Of a stretch of 26,600 bases of DNA, positions 18,818 to 26,600 are shown in pieces. Source of the stretch: Chara braunii (lineage: Eukaryota; Streptophyta; Charophyceae; Charales; Characeae). The stretch is from the NCBI GenBank assembly GCA_003427395.1, contig BFEA01000245.1:1966324-1992923 (forward strand). Direction: 5' to 3'. A program made the translations under genes and the position numbers. Numbering within the stretch: position 1 is the first letter of the stretch; each line of letters begins with the position of its first letter. The notes under the pieces are model-generated. The model searched no databases, had not been told where the DNA came from, and worked only from the letters and a program-made list of their open reading frames with translations.

Positions 18818-19209
18818 CAAGAGGCTGTGCCCAGCCATTCATTCATTCATGCGGAAGCCATGCGGAAGTGCTGCTTCAGCGTCTTGTGCAAGGAGGTCTG
18901 CTGGAGGCCCGAAGACGAAGTGGGCGAGAGTGAAGCAGGGTAGCCATAGCGATAGGTAGCGGCAGCCATAGATGCCATAGCTTAGTATAGAGTGCAGTGT
19001 GTGTGTACTGTGTGTGTGTTCAAAGTGATGTGCGTGGGACATCCAGGGTGATCCAGAGTGTGAACAACGAGTTGTTTGGGCGCACAGCCGCCATAGCCAA
19101 CTACAAGAGAACTCTTATCTGGTTACGATATCTCTGAGTACAGTGTGGGCGCATGTCGCCAGTTTGCTGTTCTGTTGTTCACGTGTGAATAAGTCGAGGC
19201 TGATTGCAC

Positions 19210-19221
19210 TGGTATCGAAGC
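19210..19221 (+). other. Degenerate primer-binding site of element 2 (tRNA-iMet-like)
   Basis: TGGTATCGAAGC matches the initiator-Met PBS TGGTATCAGAGC at 10 of 12 positions and is followed by AGGT, as in the longer complement. It lies one base after the inferred LTR end, the same spacing as in element 1. Confidence 0.6.
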
Positions 19222-19358
19222 AGGTACCCGCTGTTGCACGCGCCGCCGTGTGCAGGCCATAGCTGAGGGCGACCGAAGGAGGCAGTCCGCCATAGCGGAC
19301 CTCGAGGTGGAAGAAGCCGCCGCGCACCTGCATCAAGAAGATCACGACGAAGAAGAAG

Positions 19359-19361
<3 letters not shown>

Positions 19362-19419
<58 letters not shown>
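19362..19419. repeat. (GA)n microsatellite, about 29 units
   Basis: An uninterrupted GA dinucleotide run of about 58 nt, with a shorter GA run near 19470-19482. It lies in the leader of element 2. Confidence 0.97.
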
Positions 19420-19421
<2 letters not shown>

Positions 19422-19802
19422 CAAGATTGGGTTATTACCTGCTTCGCTGAAGATACCGCTACGGCAGGAGAGAGAGAGAGATGAGCGATCCAAGATTGGT
19501 TGTCACTTACCTGTGAGGCGAGTTGTGTGGTCCGGTGGAGAAGGAAGACAACGGCCATAGCCGCGGAGTATCATCACAGGGTATTGAAGGAGAGAGACAG
19601 GGAGGATAGAGGAGGGACCGAAGGAGAGAGAAGAAGAAGTGTGGGAGGAGGACACCAGAGAAGAAGACAGACATAGCTGGGGGTGAACCAAAAAAAAAAA
19701 AAAAAACAGAGAAAGTGAAGAAAGAGAAGGGTGAAGGAAGGGGAAGTAAGCGGCGAGGGTGACGAAGGTGAAGGTGCCGGCAGCCATAGCCGAGGTGCAG
19801 GG

Positions 19803-19900
19803 TTGACCAGGCGTTGACCAAGGGTGTTGACCAAGTGTTGACTGAGGGTTGTTCGGTTTGACTTAGCGTTGACCACGGCGTTGACCGGAGCTGCTGACCA
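19803..19900 (+). promoter_or_regulatory. Cluster of seven TTGAC (W-box-like) motifs
   Basis: TTGAC followed by C or T occurs near 19803, 19814, 19828, 19838, 19858, 19869 and 19881, mostly inside GTTGACCA. TTGAC(C/T) is the core recognised by plant WRKY transcription factors. The arrangement could equally be a decayed short tandem repeat. Confidence 0.45.
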
Positions 19901-20170
19901 CGATTTTGGCCAAGATGGAGTTGGTGATATCTCATTGAGCCCTCAGCCTATCCCCTTACCCTGTGGATGTGCACACACCCTACGGTACGTGCTGAGTTCG
20001 AGTCTGTATGTCTTTCCTTTCTGCATTGAGTTTCTTATGTCCTACGTGTTAGGACTCTGTGGATGAAGGATAGGGCCTTGCTGCCAAACCTGCACGGGAC
20101 TTAGTAGGACTAAAGCTCTACTCTGGCATCTGGAGACTTGGGCATGAGCGGCGAGCGCTCGTTAAACAAC

Positions 20171-20216
20171 TCGTCTAGCCCAATGACCAGTACTCGTCTA
20201 GCCCAATGACCGGTAC
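20171..20216. repeat. 23-bp tandem duplication
   Basis: TCGTCTAGCCCAATGACC plus a five-base tail occurs twice in a row with one difference (CAGTAC versus CGGTAC). Confidence 0.9.
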
Positions 20217-20680
20217 TGTCCGGCAGGTCTACTCAGTTTCAGTGTAGAGTGTCCGAACTCCGCGCTGTAGGCTGAAACGAAGGTCGTCTTTAAGTGTTGA
20301 GGCCTGGTTGAACCACTCCCCTACCGGACCTAGTAAGGCTGATGTTCCGCGTCTGACGACTCGACTGACCCGAGGGACATGAACCCCTCCAAGGACCGGT
20401 ACCGACCGGCGGGCTGATCGATGTGGCACACGCGGCCGGAACGGCTGAGTTGTGGGCTGAAATCGCCAGGAAGAACAACGCTGATCACGTCGTCCTGACT
20501 GCGACGTTAAAGAATTCCTGCGGAGTTTGGGGGATCTCCTTAAATGCCTCCTGATCAGCTGTTGGTTCAGTAGTGACAGCCTTAGTTTGAGTAGTGACCT
20601 TAGAGAGTCAGGCAGTAGGTCAGTGTCCGGGTAGGTCTAAGTGGTAGGAGTGGGACCCTTGTTGTGCACCTGATACCACG

Positions 20681-20767
20681 ATGGATGACTATCCGATGTA
20701 CGGGTTGCTTGTTGGGTTCTCCCTCTGGGGGACCCTTTGGCGTCTCCTCTTTCCTCTGGGCTTCTAG
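20681..20767 (+). pseudogene. Possible N-terminal extension of gag (element 2)
   Basis: An ATG at 20681 opens 28 hydrophobic-leaning codons ending at a TAG (20765-20767). The frame is the same as gag, which is open from the next codon and has its first ATG at 20843. It may be a lost Gag N-terminus, a small upstream frame, or chance. There are no homology signals to decide. Confidence 0.25.
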
Positions 20768-20842
20768 CCCACTTTTACGTGTAGAGTAGGGACTCGGGGT
20801 GGTACTTCCACCCAACCTTACACGAAGGAGGAGGAGGAGAAG

Positions 20843-22489
20843 ATGGTCTCCATCCTGCAGCAGAGGAAGGAGAAGAAGGAGCCCAAGAAGAAGGCCCTGC
20901 AGGCGGAGCAGGCAGCCAAGCTGAAAAAGATTGAGGAGGAGATGGCCAGAGAAAAGGAGAGATTTAAGAAAGAAGAAGAGGAGAAGTTGAAAGAGGTGGA
21001 TGAGGAAGAAGAGGAAGGACCGCCACTGCAAAGGAGGAATGGGCAGCACAGTGGCAGCAAAGACGAAGAGATGGAAAAACGGATTTCGGAGTGGGTCACC
21101 AACTTATCCCTGGGTGAAGAGGAAGAGGTCACTATGTACATCCCCAAGGATGAGCAAGACGCCGCTATGAAAAGATGGGAAGCAGAAGAAGATGTTCTGA
21201 CGCGGCGGGCGATGGAGGATGAACAGAGGATGGCGTGGAAGCTCGCAATGATGAGGGAGAAGAAGAGAAGAGTGGAGGCGGCGAATGCAGCAGTACAGGA
21301 ATTGGAGGAGGTGCAGAAACTGAGTTTACAGTTGACTCCCCAGGTAGATCTCCAGCGGAAGGTGGAGATCATCGCCCAGAGCGTCGAGCGTTTAGCAAAA
21401 GTGCAAGAAAAACACTTAGAGTTTAGTCGCAGCCAGGAGATATCTGTGCGTTCGATGCGAACGAGATTACGAGACTTTGCTCGCGAGTTAGTAGGCGCTG
21501 TGGGGTCCGAGGTGAGTCACCGCCTCGAGAAGACTGAGCGTTTTTGTGTCAGCGCCATCGAAGGCGTCAAGGTGCAAGCTCCCAAGGAGGAGGAGACTCG
21601 TCCTCGCAGGGAGCCGGTCAAAGTCAAATTCCCTGATTCCTACAGTGGGAAAAGGGAAGAGAACTTTGACAACCGGGAGGCCAACATCAAAACCTATGTG
21701 CACCTGCAACAGGTCTCCCCAGATCAGCATGTCTTGATTGCCATCCACGTGCTTAGGGATGAGGCTGCTAGTTTCACAAGGTCCCTAGTCCGCGCCGCCA
21801 ATTGCAATGATGATGCAGTTGCATACTCATCATTCACCCCTCTCGTTGACTTTATGAAAATGCTGCGCGAGCGATTCGTAGATGTCGCTCGAAGTGTCAA
21901 AGCCTCAGATAGGCTTCAGACCATCCACTCGCGCCAATGGAAGAGTGCCAGGGCACTCAAAGGCACAATGGACGAGCTAGTGGCTGTTCTTGACCATGGG
22001 GTCACTGAGACCCAGTTGGTCAACCTCTTCTACAGGGCTATGCCCGAGTTGCTGCGTGGCCACTTCTTTACGAAGAGCCAGTACCCTGCTATGACCTATG
22101 ACGCACTTAGCAGGGAGGTGGTCGCGTTTGAGGCGAAGTCTGTGTCAGTTTCCACTTTCTGGCACAAGGACTTAGACAAGGGAAAGAAGTGGAAGGGCCG
22201 CACTATCTCTGGGCAATTGAAGACTAAGGATAGTCTTGTCCTAACCTTAGATGAGGGTAGTGTGGACGAAATCCCCTACGATCAGATCGAGTGGGGGTTG
22301 GAGGAAGAGGACAGCGGTGTGGGCCAGGGGAGATCTTACGCTGCTGTCGCGGCCGGAGGGAGGCCGCAAGGAGGAGGACGAGGCCAGGGCCAAGGGGGCC
22401 GGGCCTCAGGGGGATCAGGGGGTTGGCGGCAGAGGAGGAAACCGCCAAGCGAGAGGAAGGGGTCAAGGTCCCCCGCAAAACCGCCCTAG
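20843..22489 (+). pseudogene. gag: Gag, coiled-coil and capsid part (element 2)
   Basis: 548 codons. Residues 1-60 are almost entirely Glu/Lys-rich coiled coil. About residues 75-175 form a charged helical region (ISEWVTNLSLGEEEE onward). From about residue 259 (VKVKFPDSYSGKREENF) a Retrotrans_gag-like capsid domain follows, including MKMLRERFVDV, MDELVAVLDHGVTE and LFYRAMPELLRGHF. The tail is Gly/Arg/Gln-rich, typical of the RNA-binding linker. The stop at 22487-22489 is not the original end: the zinc knuckle lies downstream in another frame, so a frame change happened in the Gly/Arg-rich linker. The frame is open back to 20768 with no earlier ATG. The coiled-coil start resembles Chara braunii Gag-like proteins as I remember them. 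Confidence 0.85.
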
Positions 22490-22709
22490 GAATAGGTCTC
22501 CGTATAGGGTAGGAGGATGGCACCCAGGGCTACCGCAGGGTAGGCCTTGGGAAACTTTGGGTCTGGACCAGGGTTTATAGCAACAACGATTGGACCAGGG
22601 CCAGTGCAATTTCTGCGGTGACCCGAGCCATATCATCAAATATTGTCCTAAGTATCGAGAGACCCGAACGGCTGCTCAAGGGCCAAAAGGCAGCCGCCGG
22701 TACGGGTAG
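22490..22709 (+). pseudogene. gag: Gag C-terminus with zinc knuckle, shifted frame (element 2)
   Basis: This frame differs from the capsid part. It reads GGWHPGLPQG...LGLDQGL, then a TAG at 22578-22580, then a CCHC knuckle of CX2CX4HX4C form (CNFCGDPSHIIKYC, 22605-22646), and ends at a TAG (22707-22709). The knuckle binds the genomic RNA in the nucleocapsid. The pol frame opens at 22652, overlapping this end by 58 nt in the -1 phase, as in element 1. Confidence 0.8.
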
Positions 22710-23434
22710 CAACTACCCCTACCACTAGGCCATGTGGGGAACATAGCGCTAGCCGGCAGGAGACTCCCACACCACATGTGCCTATGGCAGAGGTTGCAGG
22801 CCGGTGTCTAGATGGCTGTCCAGAGACTGCTTGTGTTAGAGTCTCTCTAGACACCTCCCTCACAGGCGTGGTCGAAGAGTTGAAGGAGAGGATGCCCGCC
22901 TGGGCCAAGATGAGAAAGGAAAATAAAGGGCAGCTTACATTAGTGGATACAGAGATTTTTAGAGGCAGAGTAGGGGCCCTAGTAGACTCAGGGGCCACCC
23001 GCAGCTATATTAGTAAGAAAAAGCTGCAGAAGTTGAAGTTGGGACTTAAGGTCCAAAAGCTAGCAGACCCTATAGTTAGTATCCTCGCGGACAATCGTAC
23101 TATGGTTGTAGAGGAGTACCTAGAGGGAGTCTAGGCGTATTTCCGCCTAGAGAAGGATGGGAAAGTGGAGAAGGTCCTTCACTCCCTGACTCTCCTCGTA
23201 GAAGACAGCCTCCCATTTGATATTGTTCTGGGAATGGATTGGGGAGAGGCAGACGGGGCCACACTCCATTTGAAGGAGCACGAGTGTAGGCTCCCTAGTT
23301 CTTCAGGCGAGGCCAAGACTGCCCGCCTGTTCCACGTATCAGGAGTAGAGAATCCGTTGGCACATTGCTGTCTTAGTGCTCCTGCGTTCGCCAGATTGGT
23401 GAAAAAAGGAGAAATTGGAAGAACAGGATGTTAG
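22652..23434 (+). pseudogene. pol: Protease region of pol (element 2)
   Basis: Opens after a TAA (22649-22651) in the -1 frame relative to the gag knuckle, without an early ATG. The retropepsin active site is canonical: ALVDSGATRSYIS, with the Asp codon at 22985. A TAG at 23132-23134 interrupts it, and the same frame continues through LPFDIVLGMDWG, the second protease motif (ILG-D-W). It ends out of phase with RT: in the A-run at 23402-23407 one extra A would explain the shift, because the next frame continues smoothly as [10 protein letters not shown]. The residues of the active protease are otherwise intact. Confidence 0.85.
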
Positions 23435-24083
23435 GCCAGTGACTGAGCCTACGGAAGAAAAGCCGATGGACCCTGCGATTGCCAAGCTGCTGGAAGAGTT
23501 CAAGGATCTAACTAAGCCGCCGATAGGAGTGGTACCGCGGCCCATCCAACACCGCATTGAGATAGAGCCTGGCAGTAGAACTCCTAAGGGCGCTGCGTAT
23601 AGAATGTCCCCACGGGAGTTAGAGGAGCTTTGCAGGCAATTAGACGAGCTCCTCGAGAAGGGTTGGATTAGGCCCAGTTCGTCTCCTTTCAGAGCGCCTG
23701 TTCTCTTTGTTCCTAAGAAAGAGGGAGAGCTGAGAATGTGCATAGATTATAGGGGTCTGAATGCTATTACAGTGAAGAATACGGAGCCACTGCCTAGGAT
23801 AGACGATCTCTTAGATCGAGTGCAGGGGGCCAAGTATTTCTCCAAGATAGACTTAAAGTCCGGATATCATCAGATAGAGGTACATCCTGATGATCAGTAT
23901 AAAACAGCCTTCCGGACTAGGTACGGGCATTATGAGTTTATAGTGATGCCCTTTGGACTAACCAATGCGCCAGCAACTTTTCAGCGGTGTATGAATGATT
24001 TGTTTAGGCCATGGTTAGACAGATTCGTCGTAGTTTACTTAGATGACATTTTAGTGTTTAGTAAGACCCTTGAAGAGCATTAG
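23415..24083 (+). pseudogene. pol: Reverse transcriptase core of pol (element 2)
   Basis: An unbroken RT palm and fingers: [75 protein letters not shown] and the catalytic YLDD at 24036-24047. It ends at a TAG (24081-24083) right after SKTLEEH, where the family continues with HLR, and the following codons read GHLRQVLEKL in the same frame. Copying of RNA and DNA strands takes place here. This is the best preserved part of the element. Confidence 0.9.
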
Positions 24084-24599
24084 GGTCATCTCAGGCAGGT
24101 CTTGGAGAAGCTGAGGGAAGCTAACTTCAAGATCAATGCAAAGAAGTGCGGTTGGGCAAAGACCCAAGTTTTGTACCTAGGCCACGTCTTAGACGGAGAC
24201 GGTGTTGAACCAGAGGATTGTAAGATCGCAACGATTAGAGATTGGCCAACACGGCGGACGTTGACAGAACTGCGGTCGTTTTTAGGCCTAGCCAACTACT
24301 ATAGGAAGTTCGTGAGGAACTTCTCTACCATCGCTGCGCCCCTTCGCAGGTTGCTCAGGAAGGAGACCATCTGGAAGTGGGATAAGGACTGCACGTCTGC
24401 TATGAAGAAGCTAAAACAGACATTAATAGAGTATTCAGTCCTTAAAGTCGCCGATCCGTCCTTGCCCTTTGTCGTCACTACGGACGCTAGCCAGTACGAC
24501 ATAGGTGTCGTGTTACAGCAAGACGATGGTAATGGCTATAGACCCGTAGAGTTCATGTCCGCTAGGATGCCTTTAGAGAAGGTCGCGACATCTACCTAA
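24084..24599 (+). pseudogene. pol: RT thumb and RNase H N-terminal part of pol (element 2)
   Basis: Continues the RT frame. It has VLYLGHVLDGDGVEPE, RSFLGLANYYRKFVRNFS and then RNase H with FVVTTDASQYDIG (catalytic Asp near 24483). A TAA at 24597-24599 falls where element 1 has the Tyr of STYMRELYAL. The GIG of the DAS.YGIG motif reads DIG here. Confidence 0.88.
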
Positions 24600-24998
24600 G
24601 AGAGGGAACTCTACGCTCTCAGACAAGCTTTAGAACATTGGAAGCACTACTTGCTTGGGAGGCACTTCAAAGTCTATTCTGACCACGAGACACTGAGATG
24701 GTTAAAGACGCAGGCCAAGATGAAACCTAAGCTTACTAGGTGGGCCGCATAGATAGATCAGTACGACTTTGAGTTCAAGCCAGTCAAAGGAAAATACAAT
24801 ATAGTTGCGGATGCTCTGAGCAGGAGAGCTGATTACTTTGGGGCAATAGTGCATTACCTAGGCATAGGGAAAGACCTGCAGCAGAAGATTAGAGAAGCCT
24901 ATGCGCAGGACCCTATCTACAGTGACCTTCTCAAGAGGGTCAAGGAGGCCCCAAAGACTGAGCCAAACTACCGCACTACTGAGGGGCTGCTTTTTTAG
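24600..24998 (+). pseudogene. pol: RNase H C-terminus and connection of pol (element 2)
   Basis: Same frame as the preceding segment. It has ERELYALRQALEHWKHYLLG, YSDHETLRWL, then a TAG at 24750-24752, the IDQYDFEFK...NIVADALSRR motif that ends RNase H, and a helical connection ending in EGLLF before a TAG at 24996-24998. No start codon is meaningful here. The two TAG stops are among the six in this element. Confidence 0.85.
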
Positions 24999-25835
24999 AA
25001 GACTAATGTATTTGACCGCCTGTGCATTCCCAGTAGTGAAGAGATCCGTAGTCTGATTTTGGGAGAATACCACGACACAGAGGGTCATTTTGGTTGGCAG
25101 AAGACTTTAGCCAATCTGATGCGCGCATATACATGGCCAGGAATGAAGAATGACTGCGTAGAGTATGTTCGCAGTTGTAAAGTCTGCCAGCGTAACAAGA
25201 CTTCTACGCGGGCCCCATTAGGTCTTCTCAAACCCTTGCCCATTCCGCATCAACCGGGAGACTCAGTGTCCATAGACTTCATGGACACTCAAGTCAAGAG
25301 CAGGCATGGCAAGAGCCAAGTCATGGTCATAGTCAACCGTTTTACCAAGTACGCAGGTTTTGTCCCTTTGCCTTCAGAGGCACGTACTGATTTAGTCATA
25401 CAAAGATTTTTTGATTGTTGGGTGAGTGAGAATGGAATCCCACTGTCAATAGTTAGCGATAGAGATAGTCGTTTTACCAGCCAGAACTGGCAAGAACTCA
25501 TGGGAGTATATGGATCTAAGTTGTTGATGTCGTCCGGCCGTCATCCAGAGACTAACGGTCAGACTGAGCAAATGAACAAGATCCTACAGCAAGTTCTGTG
25601 CATGTCCATTACGCCAGATCAGATTAACTGGGATGAGATGCTGCCTAAAGTAGCTAGTGCGTACAACAACAACGTGCATCTGTCCACCTGCCGCACTCCC
25701 AACGAACTGCACAAGTCCTTTAGGCCTCGTAGACCGTTTGAAGGACTCAACCGGGATCAAATTCACAGATTGTCGCCCGGGACCAGGGAGTTTGCTGTAC
25801 AACACGAAAAAGAACTTAGTCTGGGTCAGTTCTAG
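24999..25835 (+). pseudogene. pol: Integrase of pol (element 2)
   Basis: HHCC zinc-binding domain: His codons at 25071 and 25086, and CKVC near 25176-25187. The catalytic core has Asp in SIDFMDT (25275), Asp in SDRDSRF (25458) and Glu in NGQTEQ (25566), with exactly 35 residues between the last two, the retroviral D,D35E pattern. It continues through INWDEMLPKVASAYNN to RREFAVQHEK-like sequence, then stops at a TAG (25833-25835) out of phase. A small deletion near 25800-25818 removed the stretch before VWV and shifted the frame. Confidence 0.9.
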
Positions 25836-26268
25836 AGAGTTTGCACCTGAGGAGAACATCTCGCAGAAGTTACTGCCCACCTACAGAGGACCGTGGCCAG
25901 TCTTAGAAGTCAAGGGCGGCGAGGATGGACCGTCCTACACCATAGAGCTCCCAGCACACCTCCACACTTACCCAGTTTTCCATGCATCGAAGTTGTTACC
26001 TTGTCAAACAAGTGATTAGTTTCCATCCCGTAGATCGATGATCCCACCGGATATGGATGGAAGATATGACATCGATGGTATAGTGGCTGAAGATATCTTC
26101 AGAACTGGAGGTAGGGGTCGTCCGCAGAAACAGTACAAGGTTCATTTTAGTTATCAAGAACCGGAAGACGACCGCTGGTTTACGAGATCGGAACTTCTAG
26201 AGACAGCTCCCGATATAGTCCGGGCCTACAAGAGACAACAGAGAGGTAAAGGTCCTGCCTTGGACTGA
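25819..26268 (+). pseudogene. pol: Integrase C-terminus and chromodomain (element 2)
   Basis: In a frame shifted from the integrase core. It starts with NLVWVSSREFAPEEN and KLLPTYRGPWPVLEV and reaches LHTYPVFHASKLLPC. A TAG lies at 26017-26019. It then reads RRSMIPPDMDGRYDIDGIV and a chromodomain-like tail (about 26062-26250) with QYKVHFSYQEPEDDRWFTRSEL and APDIVRAYK. This matches element 1's tail position for position, so both belong to chromoviruses. It ends at a TGA just before the polypurine tract. Confidence 0.88.
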
Positions 26269-26295
26269 AATTTTCTCGGAGGACCTCGAATTTAG

Positions 26296-26306
26296 GCCGG
26301 CGGGAG
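26296..26306 (+). other. Polypurine tract of element 2
   Basis: GGCCGGCGGGAG runs directly into TGAAACGG, the start of the 3' LTR. It is shorter and less pure than in element 1, consistent with decay. Confidence 0.65.
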
Positions 26307-26600
26307 TGAAACGGTATTCACCAGTTCGCAGTAGCGGATGCAGACCCCAGGGCTCGATCCCTAGTTCCCCATCTTACCTATGCACAGTAACGGTGTCAAC
26401 CCGTAGATTTGAACCTGCTACCTGTAGGACCGCCGGTGGTAGGTAGCTTTTTGTAGCGGACCTCGGGTTGGCCTATGAGACCAGCCCCTTGGCCTCTTCT
26501 CACAGGCCTGTGTTGTATTCGGGGTAGGCCAGTCCAGGCCGGTACCTCTGTCGGTACCAGCCAGTCCAGTCCAGTCCCGTCAGTCCGCTGGGGTATACCC
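26307..26600 (+). repeat. 3' LTR of element 2, partial
   Basis: The first ~150 bp match 18316-18474. After the shared GTAGCTTTT-GTAG word (about 26458 versus 18474) the two LTRs no longer align, and only CAGTCC-rich words are common. About 600 bp would lie beyond the window if its length equals the 5' LTR. Confidence 0.75.

Larger units (their letters stand above)
18316..19208 (+). repeat. 5' LTR of element 2
   Basis: The start TGAAACGG is shared with 26307, where it directly follows a polypurine tract. The first ~155 bp match the 3' LTR closely. The end is placed at the TGCA (19205-19208), one base before the PBS-like word. The TATA box at 18811 fits the U3/R position. It includes a 31-bp triple repeat and T-arm-like words on the minus strand. 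Confidence 0.75.
19222..20680 (+). other. Long 5' leader of element 2
   Basis: About 1.46 kb without a supported gene. It holds a long (GA)n tract, a 17-A run (19690-19706), repeated GCCATAGC words, a TTGAC cluster and a 23-bp duplication. The long minus-strand frames here are by-products of the GA-rich plus strand. Confidence 0.55.
18316..26600 (+). mobile_element. Degenerate Ty3/gypsy chromovirus (element 2), right end cut by window
   Basis: Plus-strand order: 5' LTR (18316-19208), degenerate iMet-like PBS (19210), leader, gag with coiled coil and zinc knuckle, protease, RT, RNase H, integrase, chromodomain, polypurine tract (26296-26306) and the start of the 3' LTR (26307 onward). It is clearly dead: there are frame changes in gag (before 22490), in an A-run at 23402-23407 and near 25800-25818, plus in-frame stops at 22578, 23132, 24081, 24597, 24750, 24996 and 26017. 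Its protein sequences differ enough from element 1 to be a separate family. Target duplication cannot be checked. Confidence 0.92.

Noticed and set aside
19115-19935. Several minus-strand open frames with Ser-Leu repeats
   Set aside because: They are generated by the (GA)n tract and other purine-rich runs in the leader of element 2.
20818-21372. 184-aa minus-strand open frame
   Set aside because: It is the antisense of the Glu/Lys-rich coiled coil of Gag and is Ser/Leu/Phe-rich, a composition effect.
22578-26019. TAG stops in element 2 as readthrough codons or a reassigned codon
   Set aside because: The same element also carries frameshifts, a deletion before the chromodomain and a TAA, so it is decayed rather than recoded.

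Overview
The window is repeat-rich eukaryotic nuclear DNA. It holds no cellular protein gene, rRNA, tRNA or CRISPR array that I can support. It contains nested LTR retrotransposons of the Ty3/gypsy chromovirus type, primer-binding sites matching plant-type tRNA-iMet and tRNA-Asp 3' ends, a 255-base assembly gap and a few single ambiguous bases. This fits a large streptophyte genome (land plant or charophyte alga). The glutamate/lysine-rich coiled-coil Gag at 20.8-22.5 kb reminds me of Gag proteins from the charophyte Chara braunii, but that species guess is only moderate.

Layout. 1-3789: A-rich tract, then non-coding sequence with a 49-bp tandem repeat (1177-1300) and a degenerate ~180-bp tandem repeat that forms hairpins (1710-2150). 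3790-13912, minus strand: a complete chromovirus ('element 1') with 1408-bp LTRs, a 4-bp target duplication (AGGT), iMet PBS, polypurine tract, gag, and pol (protease, RT, RNase H, integrase, chromodomain). It is disabled by three in-frame stops and a 7-bp duplication. 13917-18315: the DNA right of that insertion. Its first ~2.6 kb is AT-rich and unusually dense in hairpins; it then becomes GC-richer and ends in a 19-nt tRNA-Asp PBS at 17560. I read it as the 5' LTR region and start of a third, long-LTR retrotransposon. 18316-26600, plus strand: a second chromovirus ('element 2') whose 3' LTR runs off the window. It is more decayed, with frameshifts and seven in-frame stops, six of them TAG.

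Within each chromovirus the parts fit the usual cycle: an LTR promoter makes the genomic RNA, Gag packages it, a tRNA at the PBS and the polypurine tract prime the two DNA strands, RT/RNase H copy it, and integrase with its chromodomain inserts it. In both elements pol lies in the -1 frame relative to the Gag zinc-knuckle frame. Both leaders between PBS and gag are long (about 1.5-1.7 kb).

The most unusual signal is at 14.1-16.5 kb. Nine hairpins share a conserved ~20-nt core, while their outer arms differ between copies and, in most copies, remain complementary. They are followed by a ~122-bp tandem array with the same behaviour in its outer arms and by several further perfect hairpins. Maintained pairing with changing sequence suggests a structured RNA or single-stranded DNA. 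I know of no named family that matches.
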